Shown piece after piece: positions 51,375 through 61,154 of a DNA stretch of 64,000 bases (within the stretch, counting starts at the first letter, position 1; each line of letters starts with the position of its first letter). Under the pieces are notes generated by a model. That model saw only the letters and a list, made by a program, of their open reading frames with translations, ran no database searches and was not told the DNA's origin. The DNA is from CAZRNB01 sp964601355 (lineage in GTDB: Bacteria; Planctomycetota; Phycisphaerae; Sedimentisphaerales; Anaerobacaceae). The DNA is taken from positions 1 to 64,000 of the forward strand of contig CAZRNB010000004.1 in NCBI GenBank assembly GCA_964601355.1. Reading direction: 5' to 3'. Position numbers and translations under genes: made by a program.

Positions 51375-53600
51375 ATGTCCGCTATTGGCATAAAACATAG
51401 AACTTTAATTTCGACCTTACTATGTTTATTTTGGGGAGAATGTATTGTCGGGCTTTGCGGATGTACAACTCCGAGATATGACGAAATTGGTTCTGCACAA
51501 GTGGCTGTGCTTTCAATAAGCCCATGGCGCCAGGTAGCTTCAGAGCTGCAACCAAAATTCGAGCTTAAACCTGAAAAAGCCTTGCAAAAAATAAACCGGA
51601 TAACTCAAACTTCTAATCAAAGAATCACAGATGCATTTAGAATGTACATTAAGGCTGGACTTGACGGTCAGACTAAAATTGGCGGGGACAGCAACCTGCC
51701 CAAGATCAACGACTCTCAACTGCAAATGAAATTTGATCCCAATTTGTCATCCGGTACAAATGCCATGCTCGAATACTGGGCGGCAACAGCTTTATACCAG
51801 GAGGTTAAACTGATAAATCGTTACATCAAGGATGCAGCTATAGCCTGCGGATACACCCCATATATGGTCCGCTTGCAGATTTCTGTTATGCCAAATAAAC
51901 GAAATGAGCCGTATGACGTTTATAGTATGTTGTCGTTCTTCAGTAATAGATATAAAAAGGAACCTAATATTGGGGAAAAAAACAAAACGAATGGAACCAA
52001 GAACGACAAGTCACAACCACCATTCTTTTTCAAACTCGAAACATTTGAACCAAGGTATTCACGGTCTGACGCAGCAAATGAGCCCAATGCAGCAAATAAG
52101 TCTAAAAACGCAAATGAGCCCAACGAAGAATATATAACGCCGATAGTAATCCCATTGCTTGTTACCGACAGTATTGAGCAGGCACACCGCGCAGGTAATA
52201 TCGATACGCTTCGTCAGCTTGCTCTCGGTGTGCAACTTGCATTTACCAATATCTCAGGTCAGGCTTCTGGGGATGCTCTTTTCAGGAACGAGCTTGCTCT
52301 GGTAGGACAGGAAGAGAATAGTCTCATGAGCGTGGCTCGCGTATCTGAGAACACAATTCGTGTCCGGTTAGGCGCCAAATATCAGGTTGCACTTCCTAAC
52401 CAGAACCTTCCATATGCCATGGTAACGCGCACGCATTACGTGTCGGTTCTCGTCCTTGTACCCCAAATAAAATACGAATACAAGACTGAAAGACAACTCG
52501 CGCTTTTATGGAATAACAAATTTTCAAATGCCAAAACTGGAAAATCCACCGAATCCATGACTCAAATGGCCTTCGCCATGGAAGTAGGAAAGACTATTAT
52601 CCGATGGACTTGGGATGACCTCGACTTGCTTACTTTCTTTGATATATTCTTTAATTCGGATAAGTGGCGATATCTGAAGATGTTATCAATATATGCAATT
52701 ACGGATGACTTCACAGGCTTCAAAAACATCCTTGACCAGTACTACAATGAACATACTAAGGAGGATCCCAACGAGAACAAGTATACCTGGGATGCACGAT
52801 GTGCCGCCATCTGGTCCGACGTAGCCAGTCTGCGGACAAGGTTCAATTATGGTATTATGCGGGTCGAATTACCAAAAGATTCCTGTCCAGAATTGCCCCC
52901 TCAACAAAAAGTTTTCGTATATGATGACGGCAAAACAATCACCGCCAAACTTGCCGGAGTCAGATATCTGGACGAGGATAAGCTAATAGCTTACTTGTGC
53001 GAATCCAGTGTTCCTGAAGCATCTATATACGCTCATACCATCAAAGTTGATAGAAGCAACGTTGCTCTGGGATTTCCATCCATAAAAAGAATAAAAATTA
53101 AAATTAATAATTCAGGCGAAATTAAAGATTGGTATTTACACCTTAAATTGAAAGATGATGGATGCGCCGGCTCAGGTACACCGGAAGAAAAATACTCTAG
53201 TCTAAATTATGTTGACATATCGGAAAAACCGCCTATATCAGAAAATGCCTACAATATAAATACCGGAGGAGTTACACAATTAAATTCCGTAAATAAGAAG
53301 GTAACACTGTCAATCGGCTTTGAACGTACCAAGAATTTTGATTCAAATGACGCTTACTTTTTCAAGATCGAGCCCGTCAATGCCAAATTAACCGACGCTA
53401 ATGGCATACAAACACTCAAACCTGTTCCTAATTCGGTTAGTAAATGGCAAATAATCAACGAGGGCAACGTTGAGATTATGATGACCAACTTCGCTGAGAA
53501 AATCACTCTAAAAGCTTGGAGCATGAAGGAAGGCAAGATAACCCAAGCACCATTTTTCGAAAAGACGTTACCTATCGCAATTTCTAACAAAGAGGAATGA
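51375..53600 (+). CDS. Large putative lipoprotein of unknown function
   Basis: Signal peptide with lipobox-like LCGC (about residues 27-30), then 710 residues without a family I recognise. An Asn/Lys/Pro-rich low-complexity stretch (about 195-255: NEPNAANKSKNANEPNEE) divides an N-terminal from a central domain. The C-terminal third looks beta-rich (repeated VDISEKPP, KVTLSIGFERTK, AEKITLKAWSM). Outer-membrane or periplasmic location is inferred. It is monocistronic with its own promoter. Confidence 0.65.
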   Translation: MSAIGIKHRTLISTLLCLFWGECIVGLCGCTTPRYDEIGSAQVAVLSISPWRQVASELQPKFELKPEKALQKINRITQTSNQRITDAFRMYIKAGLDGQTKIGGDSNLPKINDSQLQMKFDPNLSSGTNAMLEYWAATALYQEVKLINRYIKDAAIACGYTPYMVRLQISVMPNKRNEPYDVYSMLSFFSNRYKKEPNIGEKNKTNGTKNDKSQPPFFFKLETFEPRYSRSDAANEPNAANKSKNANEPNEEYITPIVIPLLVTDSIEQAHRAGNIDTLRQLALGVQLAFTNISGQASGDALFRNELALVGQEENSLMSVARVSENTIRVRLGAKYQVALPNQNLPYAMVTRTHYVSVLVLVPQIKYEYKTERQLALLWNNKFSNAKTGKSTESMTQMAFAMEVGKTIIRWTWDDLDLLTFFDIFFNSDKWRYLKMLSIYAITDDFTGFKNILDQYYNEHTKEDPNENKYTWDARCAAIWSDVASLRTRFNYGIMRVELPKDSCPELPPQQKVFVYDDGKTITAKLAGVRYLDEDKLIAYLCESSVPEASIYAHTIKVDRSNVALGFPSIKRIKIKINNSGEIKDWYLHLKLKDDGCAGSGTPEEKYSSLNYVDISEKPPISENAYNINTGGVTQLNSVNKKVTLSIGFERTKNFDSNDAYFFKIEPVNAKLTDANGIQTLKPVPNSVSKWQIINEGNVEIMMTNFAEKITLKAWSMKEGKITQAPFFEKTLPIAISNKEE

Positions 53601-53821
53601 ATTGCTTTTGATCCAATTGATTTTATAAACCTGGCCGCACTTGATTTATATGTGAGAGTGCCGAGTTCTTTTTAAAAAGAATTCCAACCTTTTCAATTCG
53701 TAAAATCTCTGATATAGTGTAAACTCTATGTGTCTTCTTCTCAGATTTGTGTTATTTTACCATTATTCTTGGATTCCCATTTTTGCAGTAATGATAAGGA
53801 AAATAAAAAATATCAAGACCT

Positions 53822-54409
53822 ATGAGTCAGCAAATTAAGTTACGTCCGCCATTAACAGAGGAAGATATTCGTTTGCTTAAAGCCGGCGATGAAGTTCTTA
53901 TCACCGGCGTAATCCATGGCGCCCGTGATATGGCTCATAAAAAGCTGTGCGAGACGATAGATGCCGGAGGCAATCTGCCATTTGAGCTAAAAGGGGCGAT
54001 TATTTACTTTGTTGGCCCAACGCCTGCCCGGCCTGGAAGAGTCATCGGAGCAGCCGGCCCAACTACCTCATCAAGAATGGATGCCTTCAGTCCGAAACTC
54101 ATCGCCAAAGGCCTTAAAGCGATGATCGGAAAAGGTTACCGCAGTGCCGAGGTTAGAGAAGCCCTTGAAAAATACGGCGCGGTTCATCTTTCCGCCATTG
54201 GCGGAGCAGGAGCATTGCTATCAAAGCACATTGTCGCTGCGGAAGTAATCGCCTACGAAGACCTCGGAACAGAAGCCATCAGAAAACTACAGGTGGTTGA
54301 CTTTCCTGCTATTGTGGCTTATGATTCACACGGAAATAGCGTCTACGAGTCAGGGTTCAGGGATCAGGGACCGGTTACAATGAACAATGAACAAGAAAGA
54401 ACAATATGA
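53822..54409 (+). CDS. Fumarate hydratase class I, C-terminal (beta) subunit
   Basis: The family blocks LKAGDEVLITGVIHGARDMAH, IIYFVGPTPARPGRVIGAAGPTTSSRMD and AIGGAGALLSKHI are all present. The beta subunit works with an Fe-S alpha subunit in fumarase or L-tartrate dehydratase. No alpha subunit is in the window, so it must be elsewhere. The C-terminus (GFRDQGPVTMNNEQ) is read from a GGGTTCAGGGATCAGGGACC quasi-repeat. It overlaps ychF by ATGA. Confidence 0.88.
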   Translation: MSQQIKLRPPLTEEDIRLLKAGDEVLITGVIHGARDMAHKKLCETIDAGGNLPFELKGAIIYFVGPTPARPGRVIGAAGPTTSSRMDAFSPKLIAKGLKAMIGKGYRSAEVREALEKYGAVHLSAIGGAGALLSKHIVAAEVIAYEDLGTEAIRKLQVVDFPAIVAYDSHGNSVYESGFRDQGPVTMNNEQERTI

Positions 54410-55476
54410 AGGTTGCACTGCTTGGCCTTTTACAATCCGGCAAGAGCACGCTGCTTGCAGCGTTAAGCGGCAAGGCGTTGCATAAGGCTGGCTCAGCCTC
54501 AATCGAGGAGATAATTGTGTCGGTGCCGGACGAAAGACTCGATCGGCTGGCTGAACATTATAAACCCAAAAAAATCACTCATGCAACAATTGATTGCCTG
54601 GACATACCCGGTTTCAATTTTACCGATGAGCACGGACGTGCAGCAGCAAGACGACTGATAAACCAGATAAGAACCGTGGATTTGCTCGTGCTGGTGATTC
54701 GTGCGTTTGAAAATCCGGCGGTGCCCCCCTACCGAAACAGCGTAAATCCAGCAAGAGATTTGGCAGAGCTGCGAACGGAACTATTGCTTAGCGATCTTGA
54801 GCTTGTGACAACACGCATCGAAAAGCTCGAAAAGCAAATCCATAAACCCGCCACGACACTGCCGCACGACAAGGCCGAGCTGGCTCTGCAAAAGAAATTG
54901 CAGGAGACTATCGAATCTGAAAAGCCGATAAGCTCGGCCATCGAAACCGAGGCTGAGCATGAAATTATCAAGTCCCTCGGATTTCTGACCTTAAAGCCGA
55001 TGGCTGTTGCGGTAAATGTCGGCGAAAACCAATTAGACACAAAAATTGATTTCTCCAGCATAATAGAAAGCACTGTAGAGGTAATTACCATCTGCGCCGA
55101 GCTTGAATATGAGCTTTCGCAGTTAGATGCTGCCAGCAGAAAAGATTTTATGGCTGATATGGGGTTGGCCGAATCCGCGGCAAATAAATTCGTCAAAAGC
55201 TGCTACAAGACGCTGGGCCTAATCAGCTTTTTGACCGTTGTCTCCGGCGAGCTGCACGCCTGGCCAATATTGCAAGGCACTACCGCTCTTGACGCGGCTG
55301 GTAAGGTACATAGTGACATCAAACGAGGATTTATCCGAGCTGAAAAGTTCAGTTTCGACGACCTTAAAAAGCACGGCGACGAAAAAGCCCTCAGGGCAGC
55401 CGGCAAAATTCATCTCGAAGGTAAAGATTACATCGTCCAGGATGGTGACATTATTCATTTCAGATTTAATGTATAA
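54406..55476 (+). CDS. ychF: YchF/OLA1-like GTPase with TGS domain
   Basis: G1 is LLGLLQSGKSTLL, G3 is CLDIPGF, and the G4 position reads NVGE instead of NKxD, as in YchF proteins that prefer ATP. An alpha-helical coiled insert (about 120-190) and a C-terminal TGS domain (GKDYIVQDGDIIHFRF) complete the family layout. 356 residues. Probably a ribosome-associated ATPase. Overlaps both neighbours by a few bases, so the three genes are coupled. Confidence 0.9.
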   Translation: MKVALLGLLQSGKSTLLAALSGKALHKAGSASIEEIIVSVPDERLDRLAEHYKPKKITHATIDCLDIPGFNFTDEHGRAAARRLINQIRTVDLLVLVIRAFENPAVPPYRNSVNPARDLAELRTELLLSDLELVTTRIEKLEKQIHKPATTLPHDKAELALQKKLQETIESEKPISSAIETEAEHEIIKSLGFLTLKPMAVAVNVGENQLDTKIDFSSIIESTVEVITICAELEYELSQLDAASRKDFMADMGLAESAANKFVKSCYKTLGLISFLTVVSGELHAWPILQGTTALDAAGKVHSDIKRGFIRAEKFSFDDLKKHGDEKALRAAGKIHLEGKDYIVQDGDIIHFRFNV

Positions 55477-56302
55477 ACGGTTCGAGCTTGATGCTCGATA
55501 CTCGATGCTCGATGCTCGTCGAGCTGCAGGATTGGCAGTTTTTCTGCCCATACTGATACTGCTGATGTTTTCCGGCTGCTCAGACTCAAAGAACACGGAC
55601 ACTCCCGCAGATTATACATACCATGTCGTTAAAACATATCCCCACGATCCAAATGCTTTCACACAAGGCCTGGTGTTTGAAAACGGAATTTTGTATGAAG
55701 GCACCGGTCTTAACGGAAAATCAACATTACGGAAAGTAAAATTGGAAACCGGCAGAATCCTGCAGATGCTCAATCTGACGGACGAGCTCTTTGGAGAAGG
55801 TATAACCATTCTCAAAGACAAGATATTTCAATTAACTTATAAATCCAACGTCGGATTTGTTTATGACAAAGACAGCTTCGATTTGCTGCAAAGTTTCAGC
55901 TATCCGACCGAAGGATGGGGCATCACGAACGACGGAAAGAGCCTGATTATGAGCGACGGCTCATCGTCTTTGTACTTTTTGGACCCTGAAACACTTAAGC
56001 AAACCGGCAACATTAAAGTGCGCGATAATGACGTTCCCGTCAGCGGACTGAATGAGCTGGAATTTATCAAGGGAAAGATTTTCGCCAATGTTTGGCCGAC
56101 GGAACGCATCGCAATAATTGATCCCCAGACCGGCCAGGTAACCGGCTGGATATATATGAACGGGCTTTTGAATCAGCGGGAGCTTGCTCAGCCTGTCGAT
56201 GTTCTCAACGGCATCGCTTATGATGCCGCCGGCGACCGGCTATTCGTGACCGGCAAGTTCTGGCCAAAACTATTCGAGATAAAACTTGTACCATTAAAGT
56301 AA
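55469..56302 (+). CDS. Glutaminyl-peptide cyclotransferase (plant-type), lipoprotein
   Basis: Starts within the ychF end. The first ~15 codons (YKRFELDARYSMLDARRA) are quasi-repeat sequence (CTCGATACTCGATGCTCG); the signal peptide LAVFLPILILLMFSGC follows with a lipobox Cys near residue 36. The mature part is the five-bladed propeller of plant-type glutaminyl cyclotransferases (PNAFTQGLVFENGILYEGTG, GLNELEFIKGKIFANVWPT). It would convert N-terminal Gln of exported proteins to pyroglutamate. Confidence 0.88.
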   Translation: MYKRFELDARYSMLDARRAAGLAVFLPILILLMFSGCSDSKNTDTPADYTYHVVKTYPHDPNAFTQGLVFENGILYEGTGLNGKSTLRKVKLETGRILQMLNLTDELFGEGITILKDKIFQLTYKSNVGFVYDKDSFDLLQSFSYPTEGWGITNDGKSLIMSDGSSSLYFLDPETLKQTGNIKVRDNDVPVSGLNELEFIKGKIFANVWPTERIAIIDPQTGQVTGWIYMNGLLNQRELAQPVDVLNGIAYDAAGDRLFVTGKFWPKLFEIKLVPLK

Positions 56303-56303
56303 T

Positions 56304-56478
56304 TATGCTAAAGTGACTAAAGTTTGGAGTGACTAAAGTGCCTAAAATGACAGCAAAGCTGTCATTCTGAGTGAAACGAAGAATCTCTTTTCGTTGGCCA
56401 GATCCTTCGGCTGCGCTTCAGGATGACACATAAGTGTCACTTTAGCTCACTTTAGGCATTTTAGCTCACTTTCTAAAA
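56304..56478. repeat. Nested repeat: ACTAAAGTGACTAAAG arms around a TCATTCTGAG palindrome
   Basis: Left arm 56310-56346 (GTGACTAAAGTTTGGAGTGA) and right arm 56437-56478 (CACTTTAGCTCACTTTAGGC) are inverted versions of one dialect. Between them, 56350-56432 is a TCATTCTGAGTGAAACGAAG...CTTCAGGATGACA element of a widespread palindromic family. Confidence 0.85.
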
Positions 56479-56556
56479 GCTGCTTTGATGTTTGCACATG
56501 GTAAAGCATAACGAACATTTCATAGACTACCGGAAAGGTTTTACTGGAATAACTAT

Positions 56557-57591
56557 ATGAAAGCAGCAGTATTAACCGGAATTCGGCAGATGGAAATAAG
56601 GGATGTGCCGGAGCCGAAAATAGAAAACGACGACGATGTCCTTCTTAAAATCGAAAAGGTAGGCGTCTGCGGCTCGGATGTCCACTACTACGAGACCGGC
56701 AGAATCGGCTCACAGGTCGTTCAATATCCGTTTACAGTTGGCCACGAATGCGCCGCGACGGTTGAAGCTGTAGGCGGCTCAGTTACCCGCGTCAAAATCG
56801 GCGACCAGGTAGTAGTCGAACCGGCTGTTTCTTGCCATAAGTGTGACCAGTGCAGACAGGGCAGAGAGAATACTTGTTTCAAGCTGCGCTTCCTTGGCAC
56901 GCCGGGACAAGGTAACGGTTGTTTGTGCGAATATATCGTTATGCCGCAGGAAAATTGTTTTCCGACCAAAGGTACGGTCACACTTGAGCAGGCAGCTTTG
57001 TGTGAGCCGTTCGCTATAGGGGTCTATTCAGTCAAACAATCTAAAATTTCTAAAAAAGCAAAGGTCGCAATTTTGGGCTCTGGGCCGATAGGACTAAGTT
57101 GCATGGCTGCGGCTCAGGCAGAAAAGGCAGAAGCCATTTATATAACCGATAAGCTGGACTATCGTGTTGGTATTGCCAAGAAGACCGGTGCCGCCTGGGC
57201 CGGCAATCCGAAGAAAGAGGATATTGTAAAGGCAATCCTCCAGATAGAGCCGCTGGGTATGGACACCGTCTATGAATGTGCCGGCCAGCAGGAGACGATT
57301 GACGAGGCTGTTGAGCTGCTCAAGCCGGGAGGCAGACTTGTGCTCGTGGGTATTCCACGTCTCGAACGTGTTTCATTTAACATCGACAAGCTACGCAGGA
57401 AAGAGCTGTCGATAATAAACATCCGAAGACAGAACAAATGCACGCAGGCAGCAATTGATTTAATTGCTGAAGGCTCAGTCAATATTGACTTTATGATAAC
57501 GCACCGGTTTAAACTCGAACAGACCCAGCAGGCCTTTGATATGATTGCCGAGTATCGCGATGGCGTTATCAAGGCACTAATTGAAATTTAG
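56557..57591 (+). CDS. Zinc-dependent polyol dehydrogenase (sorbitol/xylitol type)
   Basis: MDR-family enzyme of 344 residues. Catalytic-zinc ligands are in GVCGSDVHYYE and GHECAATVE, and the structural-zinc cysteines in CHKCDQCRQGRENTC. VAILGSGPIGLSCMAAAQA is the NAD(P) loop. It oxidises a sugar alcohol to a ketose; sorbitol, xylitol or L-threonine are all possible substrates. It has no operon partner. Confidence 0.9.
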   Translation: MKAAVLTGIRQMEIRDVPEPKIENDDDVLLKIEKVGVCGSDVHYYETGRIGSQVVQYPFTVGHECAATVEAVGGSVTRVKIGDQVVVEPAVSCHKCDQCRQGRENTCFKLRFLGTPGQGNGCLCEYIVMPQENCFPTKGTVTLEQAALCEPFAIGVYSVKQSKISKKAKVAILGSGPIGLSCMAAAQAEKAEAIYITDKLDYRVGIAKKTGAAWAGNPKKEDIVKAILQIEPLGMDTVYECAGQQETIDEAVELLKPGGRLVLVGIPRLERVSFNIDKLRRKELSIINIRRQNKCTQAAIDLIAEGSVNIDFMITHRFKLEQTQQAFDMIAEYRDGVIKALIEI

Positions 57592-58232
57592 ATGAGAGCA
57601 GTTGAGTCGGTTGAGTAAGTTTAATCGCAAGAAAATCAATCATTTTTGGATTAATTTTTGAGGCAAATTTTTAAAAAATCGGGTGTTTGGCGGAAAATTT
57701 GGAGGCGATTTCAGAGCAAATCTTTGTTTTTAGACCGAAAACGCTGTTTTTGAAGGTGCAATTGGACACTTGGTTAATTAAGAATTTCACTAAAAAATGA
57801 GATAAGTACTTAAGAGATAAGAGCTTAAGAGCAAAAGTTCACAAGTGTAAAAAATGTCAAAAATTGGCCAAAATAAGCAGAAATTTACAAAAATGCTCGC
57901 GTTTTGAGCAGAAATTTACAGAAATTTAGCACTTTTTAGTCAATTTTGAACATCCTTCAAAATCAGCCCAAAAATGAGGGTCGAAAAGTCAAGAGGAAAA
58001 AATAAAAAATTTTAACCACGGATTTCGCGGATTTACACAGTTTTTTCTCAATCGGAAATCGACATTCGGAAATTGTAAATCCTAAACGCTGTCTTCTGCC
58101 TTCCGTTTTCTGTTCCATGCTCCTGTGTCCTTATGCTCTTATAACTTTTTTCCTTGAAAATCTCCCTTTTTATAGTGTAATATCATATTGCTATGTGGAA
58201 ACCGCATAAATAGTTTGTATATAAGGTAAAAC
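57592..58232. repeat. A/T-rich intergenic region with quasi-repeats and a promoter
   Basis: 57798-57930 contains AAGAGATAAGAGCTTAAGAG and repeated GCAGAAATTTACA(A/G)AAAT units. 58030-58140 contains TCGGAAATCGACATTCGGAA and TTCTGCCTTCCGTTTTCTG. No gene is seen. The toxin-antitoxin promoter lies at the end. Confidence 0.6.
58154..58183 (+). promoter_or_regulatory. Toxin-antitoxin promoter
   Basis: TTGAAA (58154-58159), an 18-base spacer and TAATAT (58178-58183). The region down to TATGTGGAAACC resembles 58866-58912. Confidence 0.7.
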
Positions 58233-58451
58233 ATGACAAAACTTTTGAAAAAGGCGTTTGAAGAAGCGTCAAAGCTACCGGAGCTTGAACAAAATGTGCT
58301 TGCTAAAAAGTTAATGAATGACCTGGTGGCAGAAAAAAAATGGGAAAAAGCATTTGCAAATTCTGAAGATATTTTGAGCAGGCTTGCTGACGAGGCTATT
58401 GAAGAGCACAAGCAAGGAAGGACAAAACCGTTAGATATTGATAGCCTATGA
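58233..58451 (+). CDS. Antitoxin of a RelE/ParE-type module
   Basis: A 72-residue acidic, helical protein (KAFEEASKLPELEQNVLAKK, RLADEAIEEHKQGRTKP) of the type that precedes RelE/ParE toxins. It would neutralise the toxin and repress the promoter. Overlaps the toxin start by ATGA. Confidence 0.75.
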   Translation: MTKLLKKAFEEASKLPELEQNVLAKKLMNDLVAEKKWEKAFANSEDILSRLADEAIEEHKQGRTKPLDIDSL

Positions 58452-58726
58452 TTTCCCATACAACAGAACGCTTTCGTAAATTATACGGAAACCTGCCCGA
58501 ACAAATCCGAAAGCAGGCAAGGCAGGTGTATCGGCAGTTCAAAAGCGATCCATATTATCCTGGTTTACATTTCAAGCGAGTTCATTCATCACGACCGATT
58601 TATTCAGTCCGCATTACTAAAGATTATCGAACCGTAGGGATACATCAGAAAAATGAGATAATCTGGTTTTGGATTGGTTCTCATTCTGGTTATGACAAGC
58701 TATTGAAGCAATTAACATACGCATAA
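58448..58726 (+). CDS. RelE/ParE-type toxin
   Basis: A 92-residue basic protein with the RelE/ParE/HigB-like fold: YRQFKSDPYYPGLHFKRVHS, PIYSVRITKDYRTVGI and the C-terminal IIWFWIGSHSGYDKLL. mRNA interferase or gyrase poison cannot be told apart by eye. Confidence 0.78.
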   Translation: MISHTTERFRKLYGNLPEQIRKQARQVYRQFKSDPYYPGLHFKRVHSSRPIYSVRITKDYRTVGIHQKNEIIWFWIGSHSGYDKLLKQLTYA

Positions 58727-58865
58727 CAAGCTACATCACCTGTCCTCTGACCGCAGCAGTACACTGTATGGCTTACGCCATTACATCCACGGAACTGTCA
58801 TCAACGTCTCCGGCGGCAAAACAAGAGTTTGATCTAATTTTTAAGATTAAAAACATCAGTTTTTC

Positions 58866-58894
58866 TTGAAAATCTTTCATTTATCGTGTAATAT
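58866..58894 (+). promoter_or_regulatory. Promoter duplicated from the toxin-antitoxin locus
   Basis: TTGAAA (58866-58871), a 17-base spacer and TAATAT (58889-58894), followed by GTGTGGAAACTATATAAACA, similar to the region ahead of the antitoxin gene. Confidence 0.7.
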
Positions 58895-58953
58895 TTGCTG
58901 TGTGGAAACTATATAAACATAGTTAGGTGCCTATAAAAATTTAGCTGAAGAAA

Positions 58954-59613
58954 ATGAATAAAGGTATACACAAATCGAAGAGAAATATTAGAATTATCAT
59001 TCCACCCTATTGTCCTCTTTGCGTAAGTGCAATTAGTGAAAATCCATATCATATCTATATTACTTCAATAGAAACACTGAAAGAAGGTTGGCTTGCACAT
59101 GGTAAAGGGGAATTTATTTTAGACAGATTCTTGAAGATTATTGATGTATTTGGTTCTATAGGATCATTACCATTATTGCTATTGACCCGTCATCAGCCTT
59201 ACTGGATTTACTGTCCAAAATGTGGTGAGTTTCAGGCTTTTTACCCCAAAAAGAATCTTGTATACAAAAAAAATCAAATTGAAATTGAATGTGATAATTG
59301 TAAGGGAAAGACATCGTTTTCTGGGAATATTAAAATAAGATGCTGTTCGAATTGTCATTTTATATATAGAGCAATCATGCGTACAATTCCAATTCAATGT
59401 GCGGAATTTCCATGTCCGAAATGTGGGGAATCACAAAATCTTCATCCTAAAATTCGTAATATCAAGACCGATTTGCAAACCTTTGAGTTTGAAGTAGAAA
59501 TAGAATGTAAGAAATGTAAGAAAAAGAAGTCTCTTACGAATCTAATTCAACGGTTATTTGAAATAGTTAAAATTGAAGTTAAACCAACTGGCATATCAAT
59601 AAAACAATCATAA
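58954..59613 (+). CDS. A/T-rich multi-zinc-ribbon protein of unknown function
   Basis: The 219-residue product has paired cysteine knuckles: CPLC (20-23), CPKC near 88, CDNC near 113, CSNC, CPKC and CKKC. At least two zinc ribbons are likely. Base composition is markedly lower in GC than cinA or pilB, and the promoter is a near copy of the toxin-antitoxin promoter. This hints at an accessory, perhaps defence-related, cargo gene. No family recognised. Confidence 0.6.
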   Translation: MNKGIHKSKRNIRIIIPPYCPLCVSAISENPYHIYITSIETLKEGWLAHGKGEFILDRFLKIIDVFGSIGSLPLLLLTRHQPYWIYCPKCGEFQAFYPKKNLVYKKNQIEIECDNCKGKTSFSGNIKIRCCSNCHFIYRAIMRTIPIQCAEFPCPKCGESQNLHPKIRNIKTDLQTFEFEVEIECKKCKKKKSLTNLIQRLFEIVKIEVKPTGISIKQS

Positions 59614-59702
59614 TATGTGAACGATTTACGGCAACGACTTTATCTTTTGGATGTGAAATTCCTTAGAAGGGCAGGCAAAATATTATAAAATTGAAAGATT
59701 CA

Positions 59703-59740
59703 ATTTTAGGCCCAGCCCCCGACATAAGTTAGGGGCTTAA
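59703..59740. repeat. GGGGCTTAAATA hairpin
   Basis: TTTAGGCCCAGCCCCCGACATAAGTTAGGGGCTTAAATA, a diverged member of the GGCTAAATA family, lies upstream of cinA. Confidence 0.55.
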
Positions 59741-59823
59741 ATATTGTATTTATGGATAAACCTGATTCTTGTGGCAGGTCTTTACTCTTGTTTCCGGCAC
59801 AGTCTGATATTAAAATCCGTTCT

Positions 59824-61059
59824 ATGAAAAAAGCAAGTATCGTTAGTATTGGCAATGAGCTGCTCAGCGGCCAGACCATAAGCACTAATGCTTCATATCT
59901 AAGTGAAAGACTTCTTTCAATCGGCATACCTGTTATAAGCTCTTATACATTCGGAGATGAAATAGAGCTAATTGTCCGAGCATTAAATTTAGCAAGCAAT
60001 GACGCTGATATTATTATAGCGACCGGAGGTTTGGGGCCAACCGATGATGACCTGACACGCCAGGCGTTTGCTAAATTTCTCGTTGTAGAATTGCAGTTAC
60101 ACAAAGAGCTTCTTGAGAAGATTCAAAGTATGTTCGCCCGCAGAGAAAGGCCAATGCCCGAAAAAAATAAAATCCAAGCATACATACCGGCTGGCGCACA
60201 GGCGATAGATAATAAACTGGGCACGGCTCCTGGTATAAGGGCTGAATCAGAAGGGAGACTATTTTTTGCTCTGCCGGGCGTGCCGTCGGAAATGAAGCAG
60301 ATGTTTGAAGAATCGGTGCTGCCGGAACTGCAAAAATTTGCCGGCGGACAGGCCATCGTAACACGGAAACTAAAGTGCTTCGGAACCGGTGAATCCAATA
60401 TCGCTGAAATGTTAGGCGGCCTTATGCAGCGCGGTAGAAACCCGCTGATTAACTGCACCGTCGCACACGGCGTAATTACCCTGCACATCGTTGCGTCAGC
60501 AAAAGATAAAAGCAAGGCTGAACATATAGCTGAAAAAGATGAGAAATTATTGCGTAGCATTTTGAAAGAATTGGTTTACGGAATAGACGAGCAGAGTTTG
60601 GCTGAAGTCGTTGGTGAAAAATTGGTTCAACAGAATAAAACCATCGCAGCAGCCGAATCCTGCACAGGCGGCACATTAGCTAAACTGCTGACCGACATCC
60701 CGGGCGCAAGCAGATATTTCACACACGGCTGGATTGCCTACAGCAATAGCGCCAAAATCACTGAGCTTGGCATATCGCCCGATCTGATTGAGAAATACGG
60801 CTCTGTCAGCGAGCAGGTGGCAGAGGCTATGGCCAAGCAGGCACGAAAAAAGGCCGGCACAGATTTCGCAATCGGCATAACCGGCATAGCCGGTCCTGAT
60901 GGCGGAAGCGAACAAAAGCCGGTCGGCCTGGTATATATTAGTATGGACTCAAGCAGCGGATGTGAAACTAAGCGATTTGTATTCTCCTTTCACGATAGAA
61001 ACTCCATCAGGTTTCGAGCAGCACAAACTGCGCTAAATATGGTCAGATTAAAATTGTAA
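59824..61059 (+). CDS. cinA: CinA: competence/damage-inducible protein, NMN deamidase
   Basis: N-terminal COG1058 domain (MKKASIVSIGNELLSGQTIS, ATGGLGPTDDDLTRQAFA, FFALPGVPSEMKQM), which hydrolyses ADP-ribose-type pyrophosphates. C-terminal amidase domain (IAAAESCTGGTLAKLL, ITGIAGPDGGSEQKPVGLVY) deamidates nicotinamide mononucleotide. The start at 59824 fits the family; the frame is open 24 codons upstream. 411 residues. Confidence 0.94.
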   Translation: MKKASIVSIGNELLSGQTISTNASYLSERLLSIGIPVISSYTFGDEIELIVRALNLASNDADIIIATGGLGPTDDDLTRQAFAKFLVVELQLHKELLEKIQSMFARRERPMPEKNKIQAYIPAGAQAIDNKLGTAPGIRAESEGRLFFALPGVPSEMKQMFEESVLPELQKFAGGQAIVTRKLKCFGTGESNIAEMLGGLMQRGRNPLINCTVAHGVITLHIVASAKDKSKAEHIAEKDEKLLRSILKELVYGIDEQSLAEVVGEKLVQQNKTIAAAESCTGGTLAKLLTDIPGASRYFTHGWIAYSNSAKITELGISPDLIEKYGSVSEQVAEAMAKQARKKAGTDFAIGITGIAGPDGGSEQKPVGLVYISMDSSSGCETKRFVFSFHDRNSIRFRAAQTALNMVRLKL

Positions 61060-61154
61060 GTTTGTCTGACAAAAGTCAAGAGTCAAGATTTGACTAAATA
61101 TGCTAATAGTGTTATAATAATAAGTAGAGGAAACTACAAAAACATGGGTTGAAA

